DNA from: Catalinimonas alkaloidigena
Lineage (GTDB): Bacteria > Bacteroidota > Bacteroidia > Cytophagales > Cyclobacteriaceae
NCBI RefSeq assembly: GCF_029504655.1
Contig: NZ_JAQFIL010000001.1
Location: 5,337,001 to 5,401,000, forward strand
Reading direction: 5' to 3'
Length of the DNA stretch: 64,000 nt
Positions 1-10,416 of the stretch are shown here, in pieces (within the stretch, counting starts at the first letter, position 1; every line of letters starts with the position of its first letter). Made by a program: the position numbers and the translations under genes. The notes beneath the pieces were generated by a model. The model searched no databases. It was not told where the DNA came from and worked only from the letters and a program-made list of their open reading frames with translations.

Positions 1-1
1 T

Positions 2-370
2 GTATCAGGTGATCCACAATCTTACTTTGTGGAGGGGATTAAAGCTTCATTTGAGCAACATGGAGTAGAAATGCCGGCTGAATACATTGAAAGCATAGGC
101 GTCTTAACGAAAGAAAAAATCATGATGCAAAAGTGGATTGCCCTCTTTGGCCAGGGGATTGAAGCTTGGGCTGAGCTACGTCGTACAGGTATGCCTTCAT
201 TACCTGCTCCTGATCCTCGGGCAGTCTTCCGTAACAATGGCGTAGTGCCAACAAGACTTGAATATCCCCCTTCGGAGTATTCTTTGAATAGTGAGAATGT
301 CCGTGAAGCTATTCAACTTCTGGATGGTGAAGATAATATGCAGACAGAACTGTGGTGGGTGGAGAATTGA
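2..370 (+). CDS. SusD/RagB-like outer-membrane lipoprotein, C-terminal part (cut by window edge)
   Basis: This reading frame is open from the window edge, so only the C-terminus is present; a GTG at 29 is internal, not a start. The segment KWIALFGQGIEAWAELRRTG followed by a proline-rich stretch, and the closing part with an R-x-EYP-like turn and a terminal WW, match the end of the SusD-like_2 type of nutrient-binding lipoprotein. Such proteins sit on the cell surface and lid a SusC-type TonB-dependent channel. The partner gene is expected upstream, outside the window. The next gene (418) follows 47 bases later on the same strand and is probably in the same operon. The substrate cannot be told from this fragment. 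Seen: the motif and truncation; inferred: SusC partner. Confidence 0.8.
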   Translation, partial: VSGDPQSYFVEGIKASFEQHGVEMPAEYIESIGVLTKEKIMMQKWIALFGQGIEAWAELRRTGMPSLPAPDPRAVFRNNGVVPTRLEYPPSEYSLNSENVREAIQLLDGEDNMQTELWWVEN

Positions 371-417
371 TCTCAGAGTACGCCTAATAGCATAATCAGA
401 AACTAAATTGATAGAAA

Positions 418-879
418 ATGAAAAGAATTAAATATGTAAACATTGTAATTGCTACTGTAATAGGCATAGCTTTCCTTGCCTGTGAGGAAGACCCTATGCT
501 TTTAGACCGCATTGCAGCTCCTGCATTAATTACGCTAGAAACAGCAGACAATGATTTTTCCTTTCCGGCAGACACACCGGTTGAATTTACGCTGGGCTTC
601 AGGAAACTTGAAAAAAACGGTGTATACATTGACACTCTAGACTATGGATCAGCAGATATCAATTCGGTAGATATATATTCATTTGTCAACTCACGATATA
701 ATCAGGTGATCACCGATCTGCCTGTAACCCAGGGTAAAGCCGATGTAAGTTTATCATGGGGAGAGATATTACAAGGTGTAGATCCTGAAGATGCATCATC
801 TATTAGATTAGATATTACAGGGGAGATTGATGGACAGGAATTTAACTGGACAGAAAACCTGACGATATCTATTGAGTAA
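418..879 (+). CDS. Small secreted lipoprotein of a SusCD operon, unknown function
   Basis: A 153-residue protein with an N-terminal signal peptide ending in the lipobox FLAC (Cys at about residue 22), followed by acidic residues (EEDP), the usual surface-export signal for Bacteroidota lipoproteins. The rest is predicted mostly beta strand with many Asp and Asn residues and no family I recognise. The position directly behind a SusD-like gene is typical of small surface glycan- or peptide-binding lipoproteins in such operons. A binding role is an inference from position only. The ATG at 418 gives a full signal peptide, so the start is well supported. Confidence 0.7.
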   Translation: MKRIKYVNIVIATVIGIAFLACEEDPMLLDRIAAPALITLETADNDFSFPADTPVEFTLGFRKLEKNGVYIDTLDYGSADINSVDIYSFVNSRYNQVITDLPVTQGKADVSLSWGEILQGVDPEDASSIRLDITGEIDGQEFNWTENLTISIE

Positions 880-918
880 GAGTACATCATCCATAGGATT
901 GACCTACCTATTTCTTGA

Positions 919-2226
919 ATGAATTTAAATATAAAAATGAAAAAGAATCACGAAAAAATTAGAAAAGGAATCAACCGTAGACAAGCTATTAAATATAGCA
1001 TTAAAGGTGCTACTATCGGAACAATGGGTAGCTTATTGCCGCACTCTACTAAAGCCGACTTTCCTAATCTAATAAGAAAAAGAAGCAAAGATAGTAAGGT
1101 AGCTGTTGTTGGAGCGGGAGCATTCGGGGGTTGGACAGCACTTCATTTGTTACGTATGGGATATGATGTAACGCTGATTGACCAATTTGGCCCTGGGAAT
1201 AGTCAAGCCAGTTCCGGGGGGGAAACAAGACTTATAAGACCATTTTATGGCGATCAGGAGGTTTACTTCAATATGGTTCTTCGCTCTCTGGAATTATGGA
1301 CGGAGAACGAAGAAAAAATGAATGAGAAAATTTTATATCAGAATGGACTGGTCATTTTTAATCAGGCAGCCAGTAATCCTAGGGTTGAGGACGCATTACC
1401 CATGTATAAAAAAGCAGGGCTTAGGTTTGAAAAGATTAGCCCGGATGAGGCAGCAAAGAGATGGCCGCAAATCAAAACATCAGACCTTGATCATGTGATG
1501 TATGATCCAGTAGCAGGTTTTCTCAAAGCCAGAGAAGGCTGTAAAGCCGTTCGTGATTTATTTGTAAAAGAAGGGGGTAATTTTATTCAGGATCAGGTAG
1601 CAAAAGAAAATATAGCAGGCGGCAAAGCTAACTCATTAAGTCTTACCAGTGGTACTACAATTGAAGCCGATAGTTTCGTATTTGCCTGCGGCCCCTGGTT
1701 AACCCGCCTGTTTCCCGAAATGCTTAATAAGCTCAATGTTACACGCCAGGCATGTTTCTTCTTTGCTTCCCCGCCTGGCCAGTCAGATCTTATGGAAAAT
1801 AAATTACCTACCTGGTTTAATCGTGACCTAGATGGGGTGTTTGGTGCATATGGCGTTCCAGGGAGTGACTACAGAGGCTTTAAGATCGCCTTTGAACTTG
1901 AAGATATTATTACAGATAAGTTTGATACTTACCATCGTTATGTTAAACCCGAAGAACAAGAGCATGCAAAAAAAATACTTGCATTGCGCTTTCCTAAAAT
2001 GGCGGGACGCCCCCTTCTGGATCAGCGGGTATGTCAGTATACCGAGACACCTGATCGGAATTTTATACTAGACAAACATCCGTTGGCACCCAATCTTTGG
2101 ATCATGGGTGGGGGTTCAGGCCATGGCTATAAGCATGGTGCTTCATTTGGAGAAATGGCCGCTCAAAGTGTCAGCGGAGAAAGAGAAGTAATGGATATGT
2201 TTGCCTTAAACCGTCTGTTAACATAA
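919..2226 (+). CDS. Tat-exported FAD-dependent oxidoreductase, sarcosine oxidase / N-methyltryptophan oxidase type (DAO family)
   Basis: A 435-residue flavoprotein. Residues 19-41 carry a twin-arginine signal (NRRQAIK then a hydrophobic stretch), so export as a folded protein is likely. The dinucleotide-binding motif VGAGAFG is at 64-70. The segment SSGGETRLIR (98-107) matches the family's active-site Arg region. Cys372 in VCQYTETPDRNF aligns with the cysteine that binds FAD covalently in monomeric sarcosine oxidase, and GGGSGHGYKHG (397-407) is the family's C-terminal FAD motif. Expected reaction: oxidation of a secondary amine or amino acid, giving H2O2. The second Met (937) is an equally good start and keeps the Tat motif. 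It lies 39 bases behind the lipoprotein gene and may share its operon. Substrate unknown. Confidence 0.85.
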   Translation: MNLNIKMKKNHEKIRKGINRRQAIKYSIKGATIGTMGSLLPHSTKADFPNLIRKRSKDSKVAVVGAGAFGGWTALHLLRMGYDVTLIDQFGPGNSQASSGGETRLIRPFYGDQEVYFNMVLRSLELWTENEEKMNEKILYQNGLVIFNQAASNPRVEDALPMYKKAGLRFEKISPDEAAKRWPQIKTSDLDHVMYDPVAGFLKAREGCKAVRDLFVKEGGNFIQDQVAKENIAGGKANSLSLTSGTTIEADSFVFACGPWLTRLFPEMLNKLNVTRQACFFFASPPGQSDLMENKLPTWFNRDLDGVFGAYGVPGSDYRGFKIAFELEDIITDKFDTYHRYVKPEEQEHAKKILALRFPKMAGRPLLDQRVCQYTETPDRNFILDKHPLAPNLWIMGGGSGHGYKHGASFGEMAAQSVSGEREVMDMFALNRLLT

Positions 2227-3290
2227 TACAAAAATGGTCCTATATTAAGTGATTTGTATCATAGAAAGCTCTTATATGAAGAAGCCTCTGTCCTACCCAG
2301 AAAGCGATAAATTAAGTGATATTGTCATTTAAGCAGACTGAATACAACATTGTACACGGCTATTTCATAAGATGTCGCTATACTTAAAAAGAGCCGCTCT
2401 GACCCGTTTTACACTGCAAAAGAGAACAAACCGCTTTAAATCTTATGATTTTTGGTGGTTTTTCTTTTTTCTACTCCTTATTTCCTGCATCTACTCACAA
2501 TAAAATGGAATAGAGCGCTCATGTTTAACTTATCAATCGTCCGTTTTATCCACATATGTATAAGGGGCGAAAAGGAACAGGTAAAATTAGTTCTTCCCCC
2601 CTTGTCTTCCCAAAAAACAGTGTCGTTCAACTTATTTTAAATGCCCTTTTTTTATAGTTATTCAGACATCTCTGTAGAATATCTGTTCAGTCAAAAACTT
2701 ATATCTTCATAAAGAAAAACATGTCAACCTGTTATATCAATTTGGGCGGTCTGATGCTTGTAAAACTAAATTCTAAAAGTGAGGGTGTAAGACTGTATTA
2801 GCATAGCAAACTCCCCGCTTATGTTAAAGGCAATATTTTTCCGGAAGTTCCCTGCACCCAAACTATAAGTGAATTACATGCTGAAAATGGTGAGCTGCTT
2901 TGTCAAGAATTGGCATGTTAACATAAGTCAAAATAAGTAATCTTAATCATATCAAGTATTTTTAGTAAGAATAATGACATATCATTTCAAAGAAAATGTA
3001 AAGAAACATACATTGATAGCAATTCTTTGCTAACACAAAATAAGATAATATCAAACAGACATTTGATAACTATCCCCTTTTTATTAGTACTGATGAAGCA
3101 ATTTAAGTTTTTATTTTATAGTTATCTAAATGACTTTAACGAAATTAGGCAACAGTACAAAAAACCTTACCTTTATTTTGCGAGTATTAATACTTAAGTA
3201 CTAGGATGGAGTACATGCAATTGATATGTTTGTGATATGAAAAATCAGATATCAATTTATTACTGTTTTAAAAATCAATCCTAGTTTATT
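2227..3290. other. AT-rich non-coding stretch, 1.06 kb
   Basis: No convincing gene was found. A 62-codon frame at 2452-2640 has no family resemblance, no signal peptide logic and overlaps stop-rich frames, so I do not call it. Near 3183-3199 there are two overlapping short palindromes (AGTATTAATACT and ACTTAAGT) about 100 bases before the next gene, which could be an operator or promoter area. The length suggests decayed sequence, but nothing identifiable remains. Confidence 0.4.
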
Positions 3291-4025
3291 ATGCTTTCTG
3301 CTTTTGCAAAGTTTGGAATATTGGTAATAAGTATATTTTCAACATTTATATTCAATTCAGTTAATGCACAAATAACCCATGGGCAAAAATATTTCAATTA
3401 TCAAATTATTAGTTCAATTCCCATTAATTATTTATATCCAGGCAAGATTCTAGGACTATGCAGTACAGAAGATGAAGTGAGTATGGTATCTACTCAAATT
3501 TTAAAAGGTGATCTACCAGAAGGTATTTCCATTTTTGATGATGGTACAATTGGTGTAAAAAATGTCAACCAGATAAAACCTGGGAAATTCAAAATCAAAG
3601 CTGAATTCATTGATGTTCATGGTAATAGCTTTACGGAGAAAATTAAGTTTGAAATCCTGGAAGCGATCAGTTCTGTTGATATTGAAACTTCCATTCATAT
3701 AATGAAGCCCAAGTTCATCAATCCCAAACTTACCAATCATTACAAAACAGGAGACGTCATTGCTCAATTTCATGACCCTGATGGAATGATTATCGAGGCT
3801 AAGCTTATTAGAGGTGTTATTCCTCCAGGGGTTAAGCTAGTACAAAACAAAAAATTTATTGTTACTGATCCGGAAGTTTTAAAAGAAGGTGAATATTTCT
3901 GTCTGTTCTTTCTAAAAGATGAAAAAGAAGGCAATACTTTTATAGCAACTTCTTTGGCCATAGGCATCGATATGGATAATATTAATGATCTAAGTGAGTC
4001 TAGCAATAAAAGTGTTGAGAAATAA
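3291..4025 (+). CDS. Secreted protein with two putative Ig-like (He_PIG-type) repeats
   Basis: A 244-residue protein with a Sec signal peptide (residues 1-26, ending VNA-Q). Two similar beta-rich units follow, roughly residues 30-120 and 128-225. The first contains LPEGISIFDDGTIGV and later KPGKFKIKAEFIDVHGN, the pattern of putative Ig (He_PIG/cadherin-like) domains; the second has IPPGVKLVQNKKFIV and EGEYFCLFFLKDEKEGN in the same order. No enzyme motif, lipobox or T9SS sorting domain is visible. It stands alone between two roughly 1 kb gaps. A structural or adhesive role is only a guess from fold. The codon use is AT-rich like the region around it. Confidence 0.6.
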   Translation: MLSAFAKFGILVISIFSTFIFNSVNAQITHGQKYFNYQIISSIPINYLYPGKILGLCSTEDEVSMVSTQILKGDLPEGISIFDDGTIGVKNVNQIKPGKFKIKAEFIDVHGNSFTEKIKFEILEAISSVDIETSIHIMKPKFINPKLTNHYKTGDVIAQFHDPDGMIIEAKLIRGVIPPGVKLVQNKKFIVTDPEVLKEGEYFCLFFLKDEKEGNTFIATSLAIGIDMDNINDLSESSNKSVEK

Positions 4026-4993
4026 AGCTCACCTCCATACCTTTTAAGCGCAAGGAAATTTGCTAAGCAGTGTTTTAGGCTTACGAAAGAGCATAACTTT
4101 ATCATGATATGCTGTAAACCATTTTTTGTTATTGCCTAGCGTGTAAACCTTCAAACTCTTTATTTTTGCTATTGTTGAAATCAGCTCTATCTCTGTATCC
4201 TAAAGACAATATAAAGTATATTGATGACACTGAGCATGTCTCATAAACTATGTTCTCTTTTAGGCCCCCATTCTTGAGTATCAAACATCAGCACGGCAGC
4301 CGCCTGTCAGTTAAGTTGCTTGAGTGATTTTTCATCTCTAAAATTTGATTCTTTCCTGAAGATACTGGCACCTGTCTTTCTTTAGGAGAATTTCCAAACT
4401 TGCTCTCAGTTTATATTACCTCTCTTATTGAGTAGGCTACTGGTGCTTAAGCTGTTTTGTGTAGGTTAGGTACTAGCTGCAGTTGGTACGACCTACTTAT
4501 GAAAAGCTTTGTGGCAGGAAACCGTTCATCTAAAAGAAAACATATACTATTTCAACCACTGGACTGGCGGCCGGTGAAGCAACGAATGTGTAGCAATTAC
4601 TTATCAGGTAAGGAAAAAGGCAATACGACCAACTCCCTTTAATATACTGACAAACTGGGGTTAAATATTGTACTTGCCCAGAAGCATATCAGTCAAAAAG
4701 AATGCAAGAGGGCTAATTGTCAACTTTTGGAAAAAATCTCATCAAGAGGCATTTACAGTGCCCTGCCGGTAAGTCTGATCTGGCTCATGAACTATACGCA
4801 AAGCATAGAAAACTGTCCAAGATTATGAACTGTTATTTTTCAAATAAGAACCTATCTGAAAGTTAACTAGTACTTCCAGACCCTGTTATGGTATCAGGAA
4901 ACCAGGCATCATGACTACTGCTCCGGTTTACAGAAAGGAGGTCAATGGCTAGAAGATGAAACGAGTTATAAAACACAAAATGGTTTTAGAAAG
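4026..4993. other. Non-coding or decayed stretch, 0.97 kb
   Basis: No supported gene. The 61-codon frame at 4457-4642 is Cys/Arg/Lys rich but has no homology that I recognise. The stretch about 4660-4900 reads in pieces as a Cys- and Lys-rich basic protein with stops, which could be an old transposase remnant, but the match is too weak to name. It separates the plus-strand genes from the minus-strand signalling operon, whose last stop codon is at 4994. Confidence 0.35.
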
Positions 4994-7900
4994 CTATTCA
5001 TTGAATGTAATAGAATGTCCTTCCTTCAAAATATCGTTAATTAAGTCCAGTACTATATGTATCTCTTCGTCAAGAGATGCGATAAGCCCCTTAATTTTTT
5101 GGTGATCAAATACATTTTGTGCTTCCAGTGTTTTAGCAATCTCAGCAATAACGTACATATTTGCTGAAGAAGTTGTTCCTTTCAATCTGTGGCCCAACTC
5201 TTTTATTGACTGCAAATTTTCATTTTCAAGAGCTTCATAAAGTTTTAATTGAGTGTCTTTTATTTGTAGAGATAATTCGCGCAAAAGTTCTAACAGGACT
5301 GATTCTTCAAAGCCAGTTTTTTCTTTAAAAGCCTGAAAGTCAAAATGATTTTTTGATACAGCTGTATTTTCTTCTATCGTAAGAACTTCAGTTTCCAGAC
5401 TGAGCCACTTTTTTAGAACTGAACACAATTTATCATAAACAATAGGTTTGCTTAAATACTCATCCATCCCTGCCTGAATACAACGCTCATCCTCCCCTTT
5501 TGCAATCCCCGCAGTAAAGGCTATAATTGGAACATGAACATTCTTTTCTATTTCCCGGATTTTTTGAGTTGCTTCAAGTCCACTCATTTTGGGCATTTGA
5601 ACATCCATCAGAATTATATCAGGGGTATTGTGATCACAGTATTCAATAGCCTCCTCTCCATTTTTAGCTTCAGCAATTAATGCACATGGTAGAATTTTAT
5701 TTACCATGCTTTTAGCAAGTAATATATTATAAGGCACATCATCTACTATCAAAACCTTAAATGGATAGGTAAAACTATTATTTGCTCCATCTTCTAGTGT
5801 AGAGGTGATAATTTGTTCATCGTTTTTCTGATTGCTAATATTACTTAAAGTTGCAAATAACTGTTCCAGCGAGATTGGCTTACTTATTCTACTTTGAACA
5901 TCAAGTGTCTCACAGTCCTGCTGGATTGTAGAATCCGCTTGTGAGCTATGTAATAAAATGATGGGTAGTCGATCTGAAGGTATCTTAAGATCGCCCCTAA
6001 TTTTACCGATCAGTTCAATACCATTCATTGTAGGCATGACATAATCAACAACTGCAAGGTCATAATTATTACCACTAGAAATCTGATCAAGAGCATTAAT
6101 TCCGCTAGCGGCTATATCTGAATCAATGTTTTTGAGAGAAAGCATATCCTGAATGATCACACAATTGTGCATATTATCATCAACAATCAATATTTTTTTA
6201 TAATTTTCTAAACCTTTCCATTGTGTCAAATCATCCTCCGAAGTTTTTACTGAGATCGTGAAATAGAAACGGCTTCCTTCCCCAACCTGACTTTCTAACT
6301 CTAATTTGGAATTCATCATTAAGAGCAACTTATTTGAAATGGTAAGTCCTAAGCCTGTCCCTCCATATTTCTTAGTAACCGAATGATCTTCTTGTGCAAA
6401 TGCTTCAAATATTTTTTGCTGGTTCTGCTGACTTATGCCAATTCCAGTATCTCTTACAGAAAATTCTATTTTTGTTTCTTCCTTATTTTCATTGGGTAAA
6501 CATCTAATGGAAAGCTCAATTTCTCCATTTTCCGTAAATTTAGTTGCATTTCCCAGGAGGTTGATCAACACCTGTCTTATACGAACAGAGTCCACCCAGG
6601 CATATCTTGGAGGCAGGTCGTTAGAAATATTCAGTAATAATTCTACTCCTTTTTGACTGGCATTGTATTTAACAATTTCAGTAACGTGAGAGACAAGCTC
6701 CCACAGATCGGTCTTCTCAATTGATAGCTCTAACTTTCCAGCTTCTATTTTTGAAAAATCGAGAATATCATTTATCAAATCTAAAAGTGAATTCGCAGAA
6801 TGATGAACTGCGTTCATGTATTGGTATTGTGATTCATCCAAGTCAGTATTGATCAGTAACTCACTGAAGCCAATAACACTATTTAAGGGAGTGCGAATTT
6901 CGTGACTCATGCTTGCTAGAAACTCTGACTTAAATTTATTTGCAGCTTCAGCTTGATCTTTGGCTTCAAGCAAAGTTTTTTCAGCTTCTTTTCTTTTTGT
7001 GATACCATTAATTTGAGACACAAAATGAAGTGGTTCTCCTAAATCATTTTTAACCAACGAAACCGAAAGCAAGCCCCAGATAACATTTCCATCCTTACGG
7101 ATATACCTTTTTTCCATTTGATAGCTGGAAGATTTTCCAGCAAGCAAATCTTTTACATGACTAATATCTTTCTTTAAGTCTTCCGGATGAGTAATTTCCT
7201 GAAAGGTCTTTTTCAGTAATTCTTCATTGGAATACCCTATCATTTCACATAGGCTCGAATTTACTTTTAGCCATTTACCTTCTAAACCTACCAAGGCCAT
7301 TCCATTTGCGGAATTGTTAAACGCTCCCTTGAATCTTTCCTCACTTATCTGTAATTGGATTTCTTTTCTTTTCTCAGTATCAATATCCTGAAATAAGCCA
7401 TAGAGCTTTTTACATTGACCATTCTCAAACTCAGTAATCCCAATTGCGCGTACCCATTTTAGGTTATTTTTAGCGGTATTAATCTGTAGTTCTATATCAT
7501 ATGAAACGCCCTCTTCAATCGCCTTCTTTATTAATTCTATTAGCTTATCTTTATCTTTTTCTGGGAAAAATTGAATCGCTGATTCCATGTCTGGAATGAA
7601 ATTTTCATCTACTTCATGGATTTCTCTGGTTACTTCATTCCATATTGGTATGTTTTTTTCTAAATCAACTTCCCATGTTCCAATACGGGCGACGCTATTA
7701 GTTTTATCCAGTAGATTTCTATACTGCGTTAATCTCGTTTCGTAATTCTTCCTTTCGGTAAATTCCAAATGTGAGCCTGCCATCCAGAGAGGTTTTCCAT
7801 CTCCGGTCCAACTAATTACTTTTCCTCTGATTAATACCCAGATCCAATGACCATTTTTATGCTGCATACGAGCTTCACATTCGTAAAACTCACTATCGCC

Positions 7901-8992
7901 ATTAAAATGTTTTTCCAAATGTTCGTCTGATATTTTCAGATCATCCGGATGTGTGTATTTAAGCCAGGTTTCAATTGAAACAGGTTGAATTTCATCTAAG
8001 GTATACCCTATAATCTCAGCCCACCGTTCGTTAAAAATTGTTTCTCCTGTCTGTATATTCCATTCCCAGGTTCCTGCATTTGTAGCTTTAATAATCTGGT
8101 CAAATCTCTCTCCCTCAAATCTAAGTATTTCATTTGCTTTTTTCTTATCTGTGATATCTCTCGCAATTGCATACAACTCACCAGTAGAAAGATCGGGAGT
8201 AGTTACCCAATGCAGTTCTCTATATTCGCCTGTTTTTGTCAAAAACCGACTAAAAAAAGACAAAGTAGTTATGCCACGAGATAATTTTTCTAATTCTTCT
8301 GTATTAGCCTGTAAATCATCAGCATGAACGAAATCAAAAAAAGGTCTTTCAAGAAGTTCTTTTTCGCTCCATCCTAATAGCTTACTGAAAGCAGGGTTGA
8401 CCTTTTTAAAGTAACCATCCGTGTCCGCTACGCAAATCATGTCCATTGAAAGCTGGAAAAGTTTGTCGAGGCTTCCTAGGCGCTTTCTTTCTTTCCTGGC
8501 TTCAATATGGTCAGTAACTTCTTGGGCTAAGGACTTCAATATATTCTTTTGGGTGCCAGTTAGTTTTTTTGATTTATTATCCATGATACATAAAGCCCCC
8601 AAGGTATATCCTTCAGAAGAAATGAGAGGATATCCTGCATAAAAACTTATTTTTGGTTCTTCTTTTACCCATGGGTTATTCTTAAAACGACTATCCTGGG
8701 AAGCATCCTCAACCTCAGTATAGGTGTTATTAAGTATCGTTTGTTGACAAAATGACACTTCTTTTGAGATTTGATCTATTTTAGTACCTAGCTTTGCTTT
8801 ATTCCATTGTCTTTCATGGTCTATAATACTTATCAATGCGACTGGTACTTCAAAAATCATAGCGAGCAAATGCACAATTCGATCAAAACATTCCTCTGGA
8901 GGAGTATCAATAATATGATAATTGCTTAAAGCTTTTATTCTTTGATCTTCTTCTTCTCTAAAAATGCTCATAATCTTTGATTTATCCTGCAT
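4994..8992 (-). CDS. Soluble hybrid sensor histidine kinase: GAF, four PAS, HisKA, HATPase, two receiver domains, HPt
   Basis: A 1332-residue phosphorelay kinase with no membrane segment, so it should sense in the cytoplasm. Order: GAF about 20-165 (includes the SFCQQTI element common to this GAF type); PAS/PAC units about 175-285, 290-415, 420-540 and 545-670; HisKA with phospho-His697 in MSHEIRTPLN; HATPase about 800-915 with GGTGLGLTI; receiver 1 about 932-1050 (Asp983 in VVDYVMP); receiver 2 about 1078-1195 (Asp1130 in LMDVQMP); HPt about 1215-1325 with His1268 in GHRLKGTTSS. Receiver 1 is degenerate after the Asp (LLHSSQ) while receiver 2 looks complete. It is last in an operon with a sigma-54-type response regulator, its likely phosphate acceptor. 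The signal is unknown. Confidence 0.9.
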   Translation of the reverse strand: MQDKSKIMSIFREEEDQRIKALSNYHIIDTPPEECFDRIVHLLAMIFEVPVALISIIDHERQWNKAKLGTKIDQISKEVSFCQQTILNNTYTEVEDASQDSRFKNNPWVKEEPKISFYAGYPLISSEGYTLGALCIMDNKSKKLTGTQKNILKSLAQEVTDHIEARKERKRLGSLDKLFQLSMDMICVADTDGYFKKVNPAFSKLLGWSEKELLERPFFDFVHADDLQANTEELEKLSRGITTLSFFSRFLTKTGEYRELHWVTTPDLSTGELYAIARDITDKKKANEILRFEGERFDQIIKATNAGTWEWNIQTGETIFNERWAEIIGYTLDEIQPVSIETWLKYTHPDDLKISDEHLEKHFNGDSEFYECEARMQHKNGHWIWVLIRGKVISWTGDGKPLWMAGSHLEFTERKNYETRLTQYRNLLDKTNSVARIGTWEVDLEKNIPIWNEVTREIHEVDENFIPDMESAIQFFPEKDKDKLIELIKKAIEEGVSYDIELQINTAKNNLKWVRAIGITEFENGQCKKLYGLFQDIDTEKRKEIQLQISEERFKGAFNNSANGMALVGLEGKWLKVNSSLCEMIGYSNEELLKKTFQEITHPEDLKKDISHVKDLLAGKSSSYQMEKRYIRKDGNVIWGLLSVSLVKNDLGEPLHFVSQINGITKRKEAEKTLLEAKDQAEAANKFKSEFLASMSHEIRTPLNSVIGFSELLINTDLDESQYQYMNAVHHSANSLLDLINDILDFSKIEAGKLELSIEKTDLWELVSHVTEIVKYNASQKGVELLLNISNDLPPRYAWVDSVRIRQVLINLLGNATKFTENGEIELSIRCLPNENKEETKIEFSVRDTGIGISQQNQQKIFEAFAQEDHSVTKKYGGTGLGLTISNKLLLMMNSKLELESQVGEGSRFYFTISVKTSEDDLTQWKGLENYKKILIVDDNMHNCVIIQDMLSLKNIDSDIAASGINALDQISSGNNYDLAVVDYVMPTMNGIELIGKIRGDLKIPSDRLPIILLHSSQADSTIQQDCETLDVQSRISKPISLEQLFATLSNISNQKNDEQIITSTLEDGANNSFTYPFKVLIVDDVPYNILLAKSMVNKILPCALIAEAKNGEEAIEYCDHNTPDIILMDVQMPKMSGLEATQKIREIEKNVHVPIIAFTAGIAKGEDERCIQAGMDEYLSKPIVYDKLCSVLKKWLSLETEVLTIEENTAVSKNHFDFQAFKEKTGFEESVLLELLRELSLQIKDTQLKLYEALENENLQSIKELGHRLKGTTSSANMYVIAEIAKTLEAQNVFDHQKIKGLIASLDEEIHIVLDLINDILKEGHSITFNE

Positions 8993-9150
8993 ATTGAGGC
9001 TGTATGTTCAGGATCAGGTGTCTGATCTATTCTTATTTGAATAATCAATATACGGGTCTACATCTTAAAACTCTTGACTCTGTTTTGAAGTAATGTTGAT
9101 TTCAAAACGCAGAACAGCTTATTGATTTTGTATATGAAAAATTTACTCTT

Positions 9151-10389
9151 TTAGTTTTTAATTAATTTGAAAGACTTAGACTTATAATTAGCATGAGTCA
9201 GTGTCATCAGATAAATTCCTTGTTTTAAGCCATCGGTATGCTGATATTTATATTGATTTCTTCCCTGATATGCCTCAATCCGCTCACTTGCTACTATCAT
9301 CCCACTCTGGTTCATCAACTGTAATGATACCTCACCGTACTCAGGCAGATTAAATGCTACTGTAAATGAATCATTAAAAGGATTTGGGCCTACACTTATG
9401 ATCTCAAGGGATTGTTCACTGGTGAGTTTTGAGTCTTGAGAATTGACCGTAATAATGTCAAAGTATTCAAATTTACCATCAAAATCGGTTTGTTTGAGCC
9501 TATAAAAGCTTTGGCCTGACAAAGGTTGCTTGTCAATAAATTGATAGTTCAATGCTTTATCGCTATTACCAGCACCTTCCATTGTACCGATCACATAGAA
9601 CTTTTTTCCATCGGCACTACGCTCAAAAGTAAAAAAATCGTTATTGATCTCCTGAGCTGTTTGCCAGTATAGCACCACCCTCCCATCTTCTGCTATAGCT
9701 CTAAAATATGTTAAGGTAATGGGCAATGCAGTCACACCATTTTCTGATAATATTGTATAAATGCCATTTTCCTCACTCTGAAGCTCTGAGGCATCTTTCT
9801 GTGCGTCTGTAGCAGTGTCATTACCCGATATTTCTCCTACTACAAAAAGTTCCCCCCCACCACTTCCGTCATAGGTATCCTGGTTATTGGAAGGAAAATT
9901 CAGGTCTCCTCCTACTGCAATTACCCCTCCATTGCCTACTACAATCTTATTGTCAGCATTGAAATTACCAGTAATGATTAGCACCCCACCCTCGTTTACA
10001 GTTACATCATTTTTATTACCCATTGTTAAATCTCCAACAATGAGAAGTGTATCATTAACAGTCAAAGTTTTTTTCGCGCCGCTTGCATAACTTAAATCAC
10101 CATATCGGGTAACATATTCGTATATCTCAATATCAGCATTGATGTTATTGGTAGGAGGTGCTGACCCGCTGTACCAGGTAGTACCGCTCTCCCACTCCCC
10201 ATCCGCTACGGAATAATAGTCGGGTGATGCCGCCTCACTATCTGTATTTGAGCCTAAATTGAAATAAATAAATACAGCACAACCCACCAGAAGAGTAGCA
10301 AATAAGCTTCCTACTATTGTGTAAATAAGTGCCTGTTTCTGCTTTAGCCCAGTTGAAGGCTTAAGGTTTTGTTTTCTTCTAGTTTTCAT
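9151..10389 (-). CDS. T9SS cargo protein with repetitive beta domain and C-terminal sorting domain
   Basis: A 412-residue exported protein. A basic N-terminus (MKTRRKQ) precedes one hydrophobic segment at about 20-45. Residues 60-200 form short glycine/valine/asparagine-rich repeats (for example VNEGGVLIITGNF, VGNGGVIAVGGDL), probably a beta-solenoid. Residues 225-325 match the common pre-sorting module with LPITLTYF, NNDFFTFERSADG and FYRLKQTDFDGK. The last 80 residues have the type A sorting domain (GPNPFND, then GIYLMTL and a final K-rich end), which directs secretion and surface attachment by the type IX system. It lies between the sigma-54 activator gene (27-base gap) and the kinase gene (158-base gap), so it may be a surface output or sensor partner. 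No catalytic motif is seen. Confidence 0.8.
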   Translation of the reverse strand: MKTRRKQNLKPSTGLKQKQALIYTIVGSLFATLLVGCAVFIYFNLGSNTDSEAASPDYYSVADGEWESGTTWYSGSAPPTNNINADIEIYEYVTRYGDLSYASGAKKTLTVNDTLLIVGDLTMGNKNDVTVNEGGVLIITGNFNADNKIVVGNGGVIAVGGDLNFPSNNQDTYDGSGGGELFVVGEISGNDTATDAQKDASELQSEENGIYTILSENGVTALPITLTYFRAIAEDGRVVLYWQTAQEINNDFFTFERSADGKKFYVIGTMEGAGNSDKALNYQFIDKQPLSGQSFYRLKQTDFDGKFEYFDIITVNSQDSKLTSEQSLEIISVGPNPFNDSFTVAFNLPEYGEVSLQLMNQSGMIVASERIEAYQGRNQYKYQHTDGLKQGIYLMTLTHANYKSKSFKLIKN

Positions 10390-10416
10390 ATTTTCAAAGA
10401 ATATGTATTGGTTTGC

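Noticed and set aside
2452..2640. 62-codon plus-strand frame in the 1 kb gap
   Set aside because: No family, no signal peptide, stop-rich surroundings; probably chance.
4457..4642. 61-codon plus-strand frame
   Set aside because: Composition unlike nearby proteins and no recognisable motif; the area looks decayed.
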